Part shown: positions 8,966-17,100 of the stretch, in pieces | Layout: every line of letters begins with the position of its first letter | Numbering within the stretch: position 1 is the stretch's first letter | Made by a program: the position numbers and the translations under genes | The notes under the pieces: model-generated | Databases searched by the model: none | The model's input: the letters and a program-made list of their open reading frames with translations, nothing else | What the model was told of the DNA's origin: nothing | DNA from: Paludibacterium yongneupense DSM 18731 | GTDB lineage: Bacteria > Pseudomonadota > Gammaproteobacteria > Burkholderiales > Chromobacteriaceae | NCBI RefSeq assembly: GCF_000422925.1 | Contig: NZ_KE383957.1 | Coordinates: 265,787 to 329,786 of the forward strand | Length of the DNA: 64,000 nt | Direction: 5' to 3'

Positions 8966-10303
8966 CTACTTTCCCAGTTCGTAGCTCAGAACCAGATTGC
9001 AATCCGCTCGGTGGTAAGCGTAGAGCGGGATGGTGGAATGCTGCTTTGATAGCGTCAATTGAGTGCGCAGGCTGAAGCCATAGCGCAATCCTACCGATAT
9101 TCCCGTGCCAGCCGTATCCAGCGTATCTTGCCGCGTCCTCTGAAACGTGGGGTCGGGTTTGGCGTAGCGGCTGTTCATGCGTTCCACCCATGCATACCAC
9201 TCGGCTTTGCCGAATACTTTGCCGTTGGCCGACAGGCGCAGGCTGACGACATCGCGATTGCCATCCGAATGATGCGGGCCGGTTTGATCGTGCCCGCCGA
9301 GCAGGGAGGCGCCGAAGGTGGTCCTGCCCAGCGGGACGGTCGCCGCCAGGGTAAGCAGCTGCTCGCTGAAATTGTCGTCGTCCGCCTTCGTTCGCAGGGT
9401 GTTGTAGCGCGTGACATTCCATGCCACGACGGGTTGCCAGGGCGAGATCGGCGCCGGTCTCCACTCGAGGCTTCCTCCGGTGGCGGTTCGCGTCATGTCT
9501 TTGCCTTGCATCAAACGGTCGGACAGCGCGCCCAGCGACCAGATGCCGAGTGCGCCTTCGTCGCGGTCGTATCGTGCCGTGACGGTGTATTCGTCGGTCG
9601 TCGCGATCGGCAAGCCGTCGTAGCGGCGCTCGTTCTTCGTTGCGGACAAGGACAGTGCCGACCTGGTCGACGTATCCCAGCGCCCTTCGGCGTGGAGCAG
9701 TCCGGAGCGATAGGAGGCGGATCGCTGTCGCGAAGCTGGACTCAGGGTGAAGAGGGTGTTGCCGAGCGATGGAACCGAAATCGTGCTGTCATAAGGGGCC
9801 AGCGTCGCATTGCTGTCATGGCCGACGCCGCTTTCGAGTGTCGTCTGCCAGTGAAATCCGGCTTCGGCGACGGGGAGGGGGGCGTACCGCTTGGCTGTCA
9901 TCGCCTGGCGCGCCATGCGGGCAGCGTCGGGGTCGCCCAGCTCCCGCCATGCCTGCGACAAGGCGCGCCAGGCCGCCTGATCGTCCGGGTCCAGGGTTGT
10001 CGCCCGTTCCAGTGGCGCCAGCGCCGCTGCCGACTGGCCCGAGGCTAGCAGCGATTCGCCGAGCACGCGGTCGAAGCGCGGATTTGAAACGCAGGAAGCC
10101 TCGTGCGGTCGCAGGCCGGCGACGACCTGTGTCAGCCGCCCGAGACGCCAGTCCGCTTCGACCTCGTCCAGTGCGCTTGAGCAGACATCGGCATGGGCAG
10201 CGGCCGCCGACAAGGTTCCGCACAGTGCGAGCCAATACCGCAAGGGTGGCTGAAGCCGCCCATTCGTGCCGTGCTGCCCGCTTTGGGGCAGGCGCAAACT
10301 CAT
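8966..10303 (-). CDS. Exported TPR and C-terminal beta-barrel outer-membrane protein
   Basis: 445 residues. A signal peptide (WLALCGTLSAAAAHA, cleavage near residue 38) is followed by TPR-like helices (about 45-135: GESLLASGQSAAALAPLERA, then DPDDQAAWRALSQAWRELGD). From about 150 to the end are alternating amphipathic strands closing with CNLVLSYELGK, a beta-barrel pattern. The layout resembles surface-assembly modifiers and other TPR-barrel porins. The start overlaps the stop of the FecR-domain gene by 4 bp, so the two are translationally coupled. No substrate can be named. Convergent with the cold-shock gene. Confidence 0.8.
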   Translation of the reverse strand: MSLRLPQSGQHGTNGRLQPPLRYWLALCGTLSAAAAHADVCSSALDEVEADWRLGRLTQVVAGLRPHEASCVSNPRFDRVLGESLLASGQSAAALAPLERATTLDPDDQAAWRALSQAWRELGDPDAARMARQAMTAKRYAPLPVAEAGFHWQTTLESGVGHDSNATLAPYDSTISVPSLGNTLFTLSPASRQRSASYRSGLLHAEGRWDTSTRSALSLSATKNERRYDGLPIATTDEYTVTARYDRDEGALGIWSLGALSDRLMQGKDMTRTATGGSLEWRPAPISPWQPVVAWNVTRYNTLRTKADDDNFSEQLLTLAATVPLGRTTFGASLLGGHDQTGPHHSDGNRDVVSLRLSANGKVFGKAEWYAWVERMNSRYAKPDPTFQRTRQDTLDTAGTGISVGLRYGFSLRTQLTLSKQHSTIPLYAYHRADCNLVLSYELGK

Positions 10304-12141
10304 GGGCGCGCGACCACGGCCGCTCCCGCGGCCGATTGCCCGCTACCGGTCTGCAGGCCATAGCTGGTGATGATGCCTTTGCCGTTATTGCCGATAATGA
10401 TGCCGGAAGCGGTGCCGGTTGCGCTGCCGCTGCCGCATCCCTCTCCCTGGCATGTCCCCGTCAACGCCATCTTGCCGGCGCGGAAAGCGGACAGACTGAT
10501 TGCCCCGTTGAACTGCGCATCCCAGGTTCGCGATTGTGCATCTGTGGCATTGATCTGATACGAGGTAATGGCGGCGTTGCCGCCGAAGCGGACACCGATG
10601 CTCAGGGAGTTGACCTGGCCGCCGATACCGCCGCTTTCGTCGCTCAACATCGTGCCGCCGATCAGTTGCCCGAAGGTGGCGGTCCCGCTCAGGCTGGACA
10701 GTACCGAGCGCGGGGTTGCCCCCTGATCGGCATAGGCAAAATGGTGAAAGTCGTAGGATTTCACTGCACCGGAGTTCGGATCGACCACGGCGGTGGCACC
10801 GTACAGCCCCCATATCACATCGATGCCATCCACTGTGGCATAGCCCAGGTCATACAACGGCGAGTTGTCCTGACTCTGGAAGTTGAAGCCGTTGTGGGTG
10901 TCTGCGGCAGCGACCGGGATGCCCCAGTCGGGGTCCAGCACGATGAGCGAGCCATTGCGCTTGCGGCTGATGGCCCCCCCGGCAACAAGAATCGAATTGC
11001 CAATGTCCTGGCTGACGCCGACATAGGCCGAGCCTTCCGGCGCAACCGTGCTCAGATCGAAGTTCTTGTCTATGCTCTGCAGTGGCTTGAGATAGGTGGC
11101 GGCCTCTGTGTCGTCGACGGGTGCCACTGTATTCTTGTTGCCACTGCTCCAGGCCGGCGTTGTCATTTTGACCAGGGCCGACGGCAGATGCGGCAGGCGC
11201 ATCGGTGCGCGGCCGATTGCGGGGACGAAGCCGATTTCCTGCGGCGCCAGCTCCAGGCGCTGGCCTGCGCCGAGCAATACGGTCCCGCCGGAGAGGACCC
11301 GGTTATAGGTTCCGGCCGGTACGCCCGGAAGCGGGTTCGGGATGTGGAACACTTCGTGCACCGTGCCGCGGATGCCGATATCGGTCACGGGGGTATGCAG
11401 TGCATACAGGGCTTTGTGCAGATGGCCGATCTCGCCAGTCGTTGCGCGTATGCTGCCCCAGTCCAGTGTCGCCGAAAAGCGTTCGCTGCCGTCCATCGTG
11501 CTCGGCAAGACGAAGGCATCCAGCTGCAGGCGGCTTTCCGCACGAATGCCTATCTGCCCGCCATCCGCCATGGTCAGCTGGGCGAGGCTGGCCTGTCGCG
11601 TCTCGATGGCATCGCCTGTGCAGACGGGGTCGCCGGCATTCAATGTGCGGCTGAAGCCGTCCGCGCGTTGCGCAAGTACGGTGCCATGGGCGAACAGAAC
11701 ACTGCCGGCCAGCGCGGGGCGTACCGCTGCGCCGGTGCCGCCGATTCCTCCGCTGCCGGTCGCGGCGACCTGCGACGCACGAAGCGCCTTGCCGGTGCCG
11801 CCGATTCCTCCGCTGCCGGTCGCGGCGGCCTGCGACTCGCGAAGCGCCTTGCCGGCGCCGCCGATTCCTCCGCTGCCGGTCGCGGTGGCCTGCGACTCGC
11901 GAAGCGCATCGCCTATGCCGCCTTTGCCCTGGACTACCGTCGACGAGCCGGCCGTCCGGGGGGGAGCACCGGTGCCGCCGATTCCGCCGCTGCCCGGCTC
12001 GCCGCGGATCAAGGTCACCGCATGCGTGCCCGGGGCGAATTCGCAAAAATCGGTGGCTGCCGCCTGCTTGCCGGCGGCCACCAGCCACAGCGCCAGGCTG
12101 GCGGCGCGGGCGAGGCGGCGCAAGTCAGCGTTCATCTTCAT
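10300..12141 (-). CDS. Exported FecR-domain protein with tandem GGIGGTG repeats
   Basis: About 613 residues from the ATG at 12141 (a second ATG is 6 bases on); both give a signal peptide (LARAASLALWLVAAGKQAAA). Residues about 45-145 hold five GSGGIGGTG-like segments, three of them in near-identical 20-residue units. Then comes a FecR-like domain (about 150-270: SVLFAHGTVLAQ, TGDAIETRQASLAQLTMADGG, TPVTDIGIRGTVHEV). The C-terminal half (about 300-610) is Gly/Ser/Thr-rich with repeated SGGIGG-like turns and no recognised fold. FecR domains elsewhere are periplasmic signalling or scaffolding modules. Here no TonB receptor or ECF sigma gene is adjacent, so classical Fec signalling is unlikely. 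It overlaps both neighbours in a three-gene operon. Confidence 0.8.
   Translation of the reverse strand: MKMNADLRRLARAASLALWLVAAGKQAAATDFCEFAPGTHAVTLIRGEPGSGGIGGTGAPPRTAGSSTVVQGKGGIGDALRESQATATGSGGIGGAGKALRESQAAATGSGGIGGTGKALRASQVAATGSGGIGGTGAAVRPALAGSVLFAHGTVLAQRADGFSRTLNAGDPVCTGDAIETRQASLAQLTMADGGQIGIRAESRLQLDAFVLPSTMDGSERFSATLDWGSIRATTGEIGHLHKALYALHTPVTDIGIRGTVHEVFHIPNPLPGVPAGTYNRVLSGGTVLLGAGQRLELAPQEIGFVPAIGRAPMRLPHLPSALVKMTTPAWSSGNKNTVAPVDDTEAATYLKPLQSIDKNFDLSTVAPEGSAYVGVSQDIGNSILVAGGAISRKRNGSLIVLDPDWGIPVAAADTHNGFNFQSQDNSPLYDLGYATVDGIDVIWGLYGATAVVDPNSGAVKSYDFHHFAYADQGATPRSVLSSLSGTATFGQLIGGTMLSDESGGIGGQVNSLSIGVRFGGNAAITSYQINATDAQSRTWDAQFNGAISLSAFRAGKMALTGTCQGEGCGSGSATGTASGIIIGNNGKGIITSYGLQTGSGQSAAGAAVVARP
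11731..11910 (-). repeat. Three tandem 60-bp coding repeats inside the FecR-domain gene
   Basis: Units 11731-11790, 11791-11850 and 11851-11910 differ by only 3-4 bases from their neighbours. They keep the frame and encode KALRESQAAATGSGGIGGTG-type blocks. Degenerate copies flank them (11911-11935 and about 11969-12000). This looks like an expandable coding minisatellite. Confidence 0.9.
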
Positions 12142-12964
12142 GTTCGGACTCGTGATAGAAATACATCCCGAAATTGAAGCGTTGGCTGTCTGCCGCGTTC
12201 GAGTCCGTGCGGGTTTCAAGCATCTCCCGGGCCAGCCGGTTGATTTCCACCAGGGCATCCATCGCGCGCTCTTGCGCGAGCGCGCGCAAGAGCGCGATCT
12301 GGTCCGGGCTCAATCCATCGTAGAACACGCAGCGTTCGATAAAAGGAGAGGGCGACTGGCGCAAGTTGGCGCCAATCGCGGCCAGGTGGTCATGGATGTT
12401 GCGGCCCATGAATTCCAGTTTATCGTCGCGCGCGGTGGAGGGCACCGCGCTCGCCACCTGCAGATGGACGTCGTCGTGCTCATCGAGCGTCACGATGCCG
12501 GCGTGCAGCCATTCATCGAGCAGGGAGCGCGGGCGGATGTCCTTGCCTGCCGACTGCACCAGCGTCTCGAACGATAAGGACTGACCTTCGCGTGGAAAGC
12601 GCGGCAGCGGCAGCGGCTGCCCGCACGCATCGCGGTAGCGTTCGTCGCCGGTCCAGCACCCGAGAACCTGGGCTGCCAGTGGCGTCTCGAACGTCATTTT
12701 CTGCTGGTTCATGCCGTCGCGCAGACGCTTGATATCCTTGCGGTGCACCCCGGTCAAAAGACTGATGCGGCTGTCAGTCTGTGCCTTGCCCTGCAGCTTG
12801 AAGTGGCGGTCTGCTACCTGGACATAGGTGGCCTTCAATAATTCGACCAGCGACGGCAGGCCGACGCCATGGTCCAGCAGGAGGCGGACCAGCGGGCGCA
12901 ACATCCGTTCGAGTGTGACAACGAAGCGTTGTCTATCGGGTGGCGGGGACAGAGAGTCGGGCAT
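12125..12964 (-). CDS. DUF6502-family protein with a possible winged-helix segment
   Basis: 279 residues starting MPDSLSPPPDRQRF. The longer open frame reaches into the divergent gene and has no protein-like start. The N-terminal helices (ERMLRPLVRLLLDHGVGLPSLVELLKATYV, about 17-48) and RISLLTGVHRKDIKRLRD (about 66-83) are typical of DUF6502; the latter reads like a recognition helix. There is no signal peptide, so the protein is cytoplasmic. It is the first gene of the operon, overlaps the FecR gene start, and faces two identical palindromes, so an operon-specific regulator is a reasonable inference. Confidence 0.75.
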   Translation of the reverse strand: MPDSLSPPPDRQRFVVTLERMLRPLVRLLLDHGVGLPSLVELLKATYVQVADRHFKLQGKAQTDSRISLLTGVHRKDIKRLRDGMNQQKMTFETPLAAQVLGCWTGDERYRDACGQPLPLPRFPREGQSLSFETLVQSAGKDIRPRSLLDEWLHAGIVTLDEHDDVHLQVASAVPSTARDDKLEFMGRNIHDHLAAIGANLRQSPSPFIERCVFYDGLSPDQIALLRALAQERAMDALVEINRLAREMLETRTDSNAADSQRFNFGMYFYHESEHEDER

Positions 12965-12993
12965 CGATTGGCGTCGCTGACAGTATGGCAGTG

Positions 12994-13058
12994 AGTATAT
13001 CACCGTACGGGGGAAAATTTCCCACCCTATCGCGCCAAAGTGTGGGAAAATTTCCCAC
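12994..13058. promoter_or_regulatory. Divergent promoter with two copies of a GGGAAAATTTCCC palindrome
   Basis: GTGGGAAAATTTCCCAC (13042-13058) is a perfect 17-bp palindrome, and its 13-bp core recurs at 13011-13023. The centres are 33 bp apart, about three helical turns. A minus-strand -10 (TATACT, 12999 to 12994) puts the second copy over the -35 region of the DUF6502 operon, and the first lies 24 bp upstream of the DUF535 start. Confidence 0.75.
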
Positions 13059-13081
13059 GTCACGATGCGATGGAGGGAAGC

Positions 13082-14059
13082 ATGCTGCGCACTATCTGGA
13101 ATACGGCCCGTGTCTACGGGCAGGCACAGAGCGATGGCAAGAGATTCAGGCAGGCCAAGTTTCTGTTGCGTGCGTTGCTTCAGTATTCGCATTCGGCGCT
13201 CTGGTTCCGTTTTCTGGCCTCCGAGCCCGAACTGGCGACGGTAGTGCCCAGACAGCCGCAATGGCTGCACAAATTGCAGCGCCCGTATCTGTGCGTCGAT
13301 TTCAATACCGCCGACAAGCTTTGCCTGCTGCGCCGTCACTACGTCTTGTTCCACTCGCTGTTCTCGCCGCCGTTGCGGCAGCATTTACTGGGCGAGCGAG
13401 CGGTACCGCTGGCGCGATTTGCGGGCAAGAGCGGCGAGTTCTATCTGATCGAGCTGGCACTGACGCACACGATGGACAAAGAGGGCGAGCTGATGCTGAA
13501 TCTGGTCTGCGCCCGTTCGCAACAACGGCTGGTGACGCTGGCTTTCAGCCTCGGTTGCGACGACACCGGCGACAGCCGGGTTCTGCTCGGGTGCCTGCAA
13601 GGGCCGCAAGGGACGGACGGGCGCGAGCGCTTCCGCGAGGTGACCAGAGACCTCTACGGGATGATGCCCAAGATCCTGATGGTCAAAGCGCTGTGCATCA
13701 TCTCTCGCCTGCTGGGAATCCGGCATCTGCTGGCGGTGAGCAATCGAGGCCATGTCCATAACCGCCGCGGCTACTCGGCGATCCGTTCAGACTACGACGC
13801 GGTGTGGAGGAGCTTGGGGGGCATGCCGGCGGGGCCGCATTTTTTTGCCCTCGACAGTCGCCTTCCCGCGCGCGATCCGGCCACGGTCCCGTCCGCCAAG
13901 CGCGCGCAATACCAGCGGCGCAAGGCGCTGGAAACCGAAATCGAAGCCCAGTTCGTTCTGAACGGCGGCTTTTGCACGATAGCGCCGCATCGGGCCTTTT
14001 CGCGTGCGGGCAGCGATGCTTCCCGTGTTTTGAACCCCGTTGCACCGGCATGCGTGTGA
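13082..14059 (+). CDS. DUF535 (VirK/YbjX-family) protein
   Basis: 325 residues from the ATG at 13082, which has GGAGGGA directly upstream. Conserved blocks include RRHYVLFHSLFSP, GEFYLIEL, the CDDTGDSRVLLGCLQG segment, and PKILMVKALCIISRLLGIRHLLAVSN, typical of VirK/YbjX. In enterobacteria this family is linked to virulence, envelope modification and antimicrobial-peptide resistance, but no biochemical activity is established. It is divergent from the DUF6502-FecR-barrel operon across paired palindromes, suggesting joint control. Confidence 0.85.
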   Translation: MLRTIWNTARVYGQAQSDGKRFRQAKFLLRALLQYSHSALWFRFLASEPELATVVPRQPQWLHKLQRPYLCVDFNTADKLCLLRRHYVLFHSLFSPPLRQHLLGERAVPLARFAGKSGEFYLIELALTHTMDKEGELMLNLVCARSQQRLVTLAFSLGCDDTGDSRVLLGCLQGPQGTDGRERFREVTRDLYGMMPKILMVKALCIISRLLGIRHLLAVSNRGHVHNRRGYSAIRSDYDAVWRSLGGMPAGPHFFALDSRLPARDPATVPSAKRAQYQRRKALETEIEAQFVLNGGFCTIAPHRAFSRAGSDASRVLNPVAPACV

Positions 14060-14274
14060 TGGCGGGCTCACCGGCGAGCGAGTGTGCCGATCCGCCGAAG
14101 CGGGAGCCTCCGCTTGCCCGGGTACGCTTTCTGGCTGCCGCCCTGCTGTGCATCCTGGCGTTGTCGGCGTTGATCGTGTGCGGGTGCCATCCCCCTGCGC
14201 CGCATGGGCCGTCCGGCGTGCACGCCATCTGGCGGCTGGGTGTACGGCATTGGTCTGCGCCGCCGCCGCGGTGA
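14050..14274 (+). CDS. Possible small membrane protein (weak)
   Basis: A 74-codon frame that overlaps the end of the DUF535 gene. It encodes a basic segment followed by FLAAALLCILALSALIVCGC, a good membrane helix or lipoprotein-like signal. There is no clear ribosome-binding site and the region is GC-rich, where chance frames are common. I see nothing else in the gap to 14359. Confidence 0.2.
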   Translation: MRVMAGSPASECADPPKREPPLARVRFLAAALLCILALSALIVCGCHPPAPHGPSGVHAIWRLGVRHWSAPPPR

Positions 14275-14359
14275 ATCCCGGAACGGCGGCCAGGAGGATG
14301 GGGGCGGTGTATCGCCTTGCATGCCGCGAGCGGATCGGGGCCGCCTTGACCACGCCCGG

Positions 14360-15649
14360 CTATTTTCGATCAGGGGCGTGCCCGACCGGGCGCGCTGCTG
14401 CGACGGGCCGAGCCGCCGTCATCGCCTCCTGTATCGAAGCCCCCGCGATTTCCACGATGTCGCCATCCACACGGCCCTGGCCGGCCAGCGTGCGCAGGAA
14501 GGCGAGGATTGCCTCGCCGTTCATGCCCTCGCGATACGGACGGTCTTGCGCCATGGCCTGGAAGATGTCGGCCACGCGCAGCAGGCGCGCTTCCAGCGGC
14601 AGTGCCGCGCGGGTGACGTGAAAGGGGTAGCCGTTTCCATCCGGTTCTTCGTGATGGTAGGCTGCCCAGCGCGCGATGTCTTCGAAGCCGCGAATCGGGC
14701 GCAGGATTTGGTAGGTTTCGAAGCTGTGGGCATTGATCAGCTTGCGTTCCCTGTCGTCAAGCGGTCCCGGTTTTTCCAATACCTCGTCCGGAACGCGCAG
14801 TTTGCCGAGATCATGCAGCAAGGCCGCAATTTCGAGCCGGTCGCAGCGCTCGGCATCCAGTCCCATGCGTTGCGCGAGCAAGCGGGCCAAGCGCGCGACA
14901 CCCAGCGAGTGCTGCGCGGTGAACGGGCTCTTGGCATCGACGATGCGCGAAAAAATCGTGGCCAACTGCTTGAGTTCCGCCATCGTCGCGGCGCAGCGAC
15001 GGCCCTGTGCCTGGCGCTCGAGCAGAATCGCCGCGATCCCTCGCGGCTCGAGCTGCAGCCAGAAGGCTTCGCAGGCCGACGCAGCGAGGAAGGCGTCGAC
15101 CAGGGCGGGGGCGAAATAGGTTCCCGAGCGCTCGGCGATCGACTCGCGCAGTGCTGTCGCCTGCATCAGTATTCCCCCTGTCGCATAATACGGCGCGGCC
15201 TGAGCATCGACGCGGTCGACCAGATAGATCAGATTGGCTTGTTCCGCTTCCTGCGGTGTCACACCCGGCATGCATGCCAGTTTTTCCCAGCGCGTGTGGT
15301 GATGCAGGACCGGTGCGGCCAGCGAACTGAGCGGAGCGAAGCCGCGAAGCAGGGCAGCCCCTGTCGCGCAGTGGTCCTGCGAGCCTTCCCAGTCGAATTC
15401 TGCGACCAGATGCGCATGAACGCGCGTGGACGATACGCCGATATCGTGCAACAAGCCCAGATCGAACAAACGCTCCTGTTCGTCGCCAGAGCGCCCCAGT
15501 GCCCGCCCGCAACCGGCGGCCATGATGCCGACACGCTTGCCGTGGCCGACGTCGTCGACACCGACCAGATCGAGCGCGTCGGAGAGAGCGAAAATGACAT
15601 GGCGCAGATCGACATCGATAAGAACCTCGTCAGAGGGGGAGGCGGTCAT
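14360..15649 (-). CDS. Tandem-HD phosphohydrolase with C-terminal HD-GYP-like domain
   Basis: 429 residues from the ATG at 15649, which has AGGAG 9 bases upstream; the longer frame to 15724 lacks one. The N-terminal half carries one HD motif (LLHDIGVSSTR, near residue 68). The C-terminal half carries a second (ALLHDLGKLRVPDEVLEKPG, near 280) followed by HHEEPDGNGYPF, the HD-GYP signature with HHEE in place of the common HHER. HD-GYP proteins hydrolyse cyclic-di-GMP; the duplicated-HD type resembles other two-HD regulators. No membrane or receiver domain is seen, so how it senses signals is unknown. Confidence 0.85.
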   Translation of the reverse strand: MTASPSDEVLIDVDLRHVIFALSDALDLVGVDDVGHGKRVGIMAAGCGRALGRSGDEQERLFDLGLLHDIGVSSTRVHAHLVAEFDWEGSQDHCATGAALLRGFAPLSSLAAPVLHHHTRWEKLACMPGVTPQEAEQANLIYLVDRVDAQAAPYYATGGILMQATALRESIAERSGTYFAPALVDAFLAASACEAFWLQLEPRGIAAILLERQAQGRRCAATMAELKQLATIFSRIVDAKSPFTAQHSLGVARLARLLAQRMGLDAERCDRLEIAALLHDLGKLRVPDEVLEKPGPLDDRERKLINAHSFETYQILRPIRGFEDIARWAAYHHEEPDGNGYPFHVTRAALPLEARLLRVADIFQAMAQDRPYREGMNGEAILAFLRTLAGQGRVDGDIVEIAGASIQEAMTAARPVAAARPVGHAPDRK

Positions 15650-15771
15650 GGCGGTTCTCTCCTGCATGGCGGGTGGCGCTATCCGTTTGGATTCAGCCAA
15701 CGTCTGGCAATAGGTTTCCGTCATTCAGTCTAGTCCAGTCTCTATCGTTTGCCGCGCATCGCGCCCGTTTC

Positions 15772-17100
15772 TCATGTGCCGTCAGGCATGCCATCGCAGG
15801 CGGCGGCAAGGTGAAATAGCGCGTTCTCTTGCCCGAGCTGCCGGGCCGTGGCCAGAAGATCCAGCGGCAGCGTTACGCTGAGGTGCGGATTCACGCGCCC
15901 CCCGGCGGTGCCGAAGGTAATGATGCCAAGATAGGGAGCCATGGCGGCGTGCGGGTGTTCGAGCGCTTCCAGCATGCTGTCCCGACCGAAGCGGATGGCG
16001 GGGTAGTCGAACTGGCTCCAGTTCGACGTCAATACAATGGACGGGTCGGACTGGATACGGTGAACGACGCGATCGGCGTTGTCAGTATGCTGTTCCAGCT
16101 GCCGATACCAGTTCAGTATGCGGCTCAAGTTGGATCGCCCTCGGCGCGCGACCAGGCGCCGTATGGCGATGGCGAGATCGAGGACTGTCATCTTGCGGAT
16201 ATCCGCACTGGCCATTTCACCTGTGGTGATCGACGCGATGATATTACCGATAGTGCTGTCGTCCAATCCAATGGCATGACGCATGTCGCATGCCATTTCG
16301 AGTCGACTGTAGTTTAGTGATCGGTCCTCGGCGTGGATTTTAAGCAGCACGGCATTAATGATGTCGTTGCTGGACACAGGGCTTGCTGCATTATTGCGAA
16401 GCACAGTGATGGCGGCGGCATCGAATTGAAGATCGCAGCCTTGCGCCGGCCGCACATTCCGCGCGTCGTGGTCATCCGCGCAGGAGAGGGGGCGGCACAG
16501 AAATCCGAGTTGTTCGCCCTGCGCGAGAAAGTCGTCTCGACAGTTGCAGTCGCATTTGTCCCCGTCTTCCAGCAAGGATAGGGTGTCGACCAGAACCGGC
16601 TCGGGCAGGCCGTCCGCCGCTTCGTTGTAATGGCGCGCCAACGATTTGAAAAAATACACCAGGCTGGACTGATCGATGAAAGCATGGTTGAAGAAATAGC
16701 CGATGGCGAATCCGCCCGGAAAGTGCGTGAGCTTCAGGTACAGCATCGGCAGGCCGTCGACGCTGCCATCCGGGTGCAGCACCCGGCTGTCGATGGTCTG
16801 CGGCAACAGTGCTGCTGTATTTTCGATCGCGCCTTGCGTCGATCGTTCGAGGCCGACATGGCTGTCTGCTTCGCCCCCGCGATACTCTGCATGGATGTTG
16901 CCTGAGCGCTCGCGTAGCGTGGAGAACAGAAAGTCGAAGGACTGTAGCGAACTCTCCAGCGCAACCAGGAAACGGGCCTCATCGATTACACCTGAAAATT
17001 TCAAGACACCCGACGGGTAGAACGTACTGAAATATTTATCATGGGAATTAAGCTTGCGGGTAAATTTATTTACAGCAGGTGAGTATATTTTATATGGCAT
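15772..17100 (-). CDS. BAHD-like acyltransferase
   Basis: 442 residues. Two features of the BAHD/condensation superfamily are present: the catalytic HxxxD in FNHAFIDQSSLVYFF (near residue 138) and TSNWSQFDYPAIRFGRDS (near 352), which aligns with the structural block ending DFGWG in plant BAHD enzymes, here IRFGRDS. The C-terminus (VNPHLSVTLPLDLLATARQL) also fits. BAHD enzymes move acyl groups from CoA to alcohols or amines; NRPS condensation domains share the fold. The 5' end and upstream DNA are AT-richer than neighbouring genes, hinting at transfer. No carrier-protein or CoA-ligase gene is adjacent, so donor and acceptor are unknown. Confidence 0.65.
   Translation of the reverse strand: MPYKIYSPAVNKFTRKLNSHDKYFSTFYPSGVLKFSGVIDEARFLVALESSLQSFDFLFSTLRERSGNIHAEYRGGEADSHVGLERSTQGAIENTAALLPQTIDSRVLHPDGSVDGLPMLYLKLTHFPGGFAIGYFFNHAFIDQSSLVYFFKSLARHYNEAADGLPEPVLVDTLSLLEDGDKCDCNCRDDFLAQGEQLGFLCRPLSCADDHDARNVRPAQGCDLQFDAAAITVLRNNAASPVSSNDIINAVLLKIHAEDRSLNYSRLEMACDMRHAIGLDDSTIGNIIASITTGEMASADIRKMTVLDLAIAIRRLVARRGRSNLSRILNWYRQLEQHTDNADRVVHRIQSDPSIVLTSNWSQFDYPAIRFGRDSMLEALEHPHAAMAPYLGIITFGTAGGRVNPHLSVTLPLDLLATARQLGQENALFHLAAACDGMPDGT

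Noticed and set aside
11731-11910. CRISPR-like tandem repeats
   Set aside because: The 60-bp units abut without spacers and are in frame within a protein gene.
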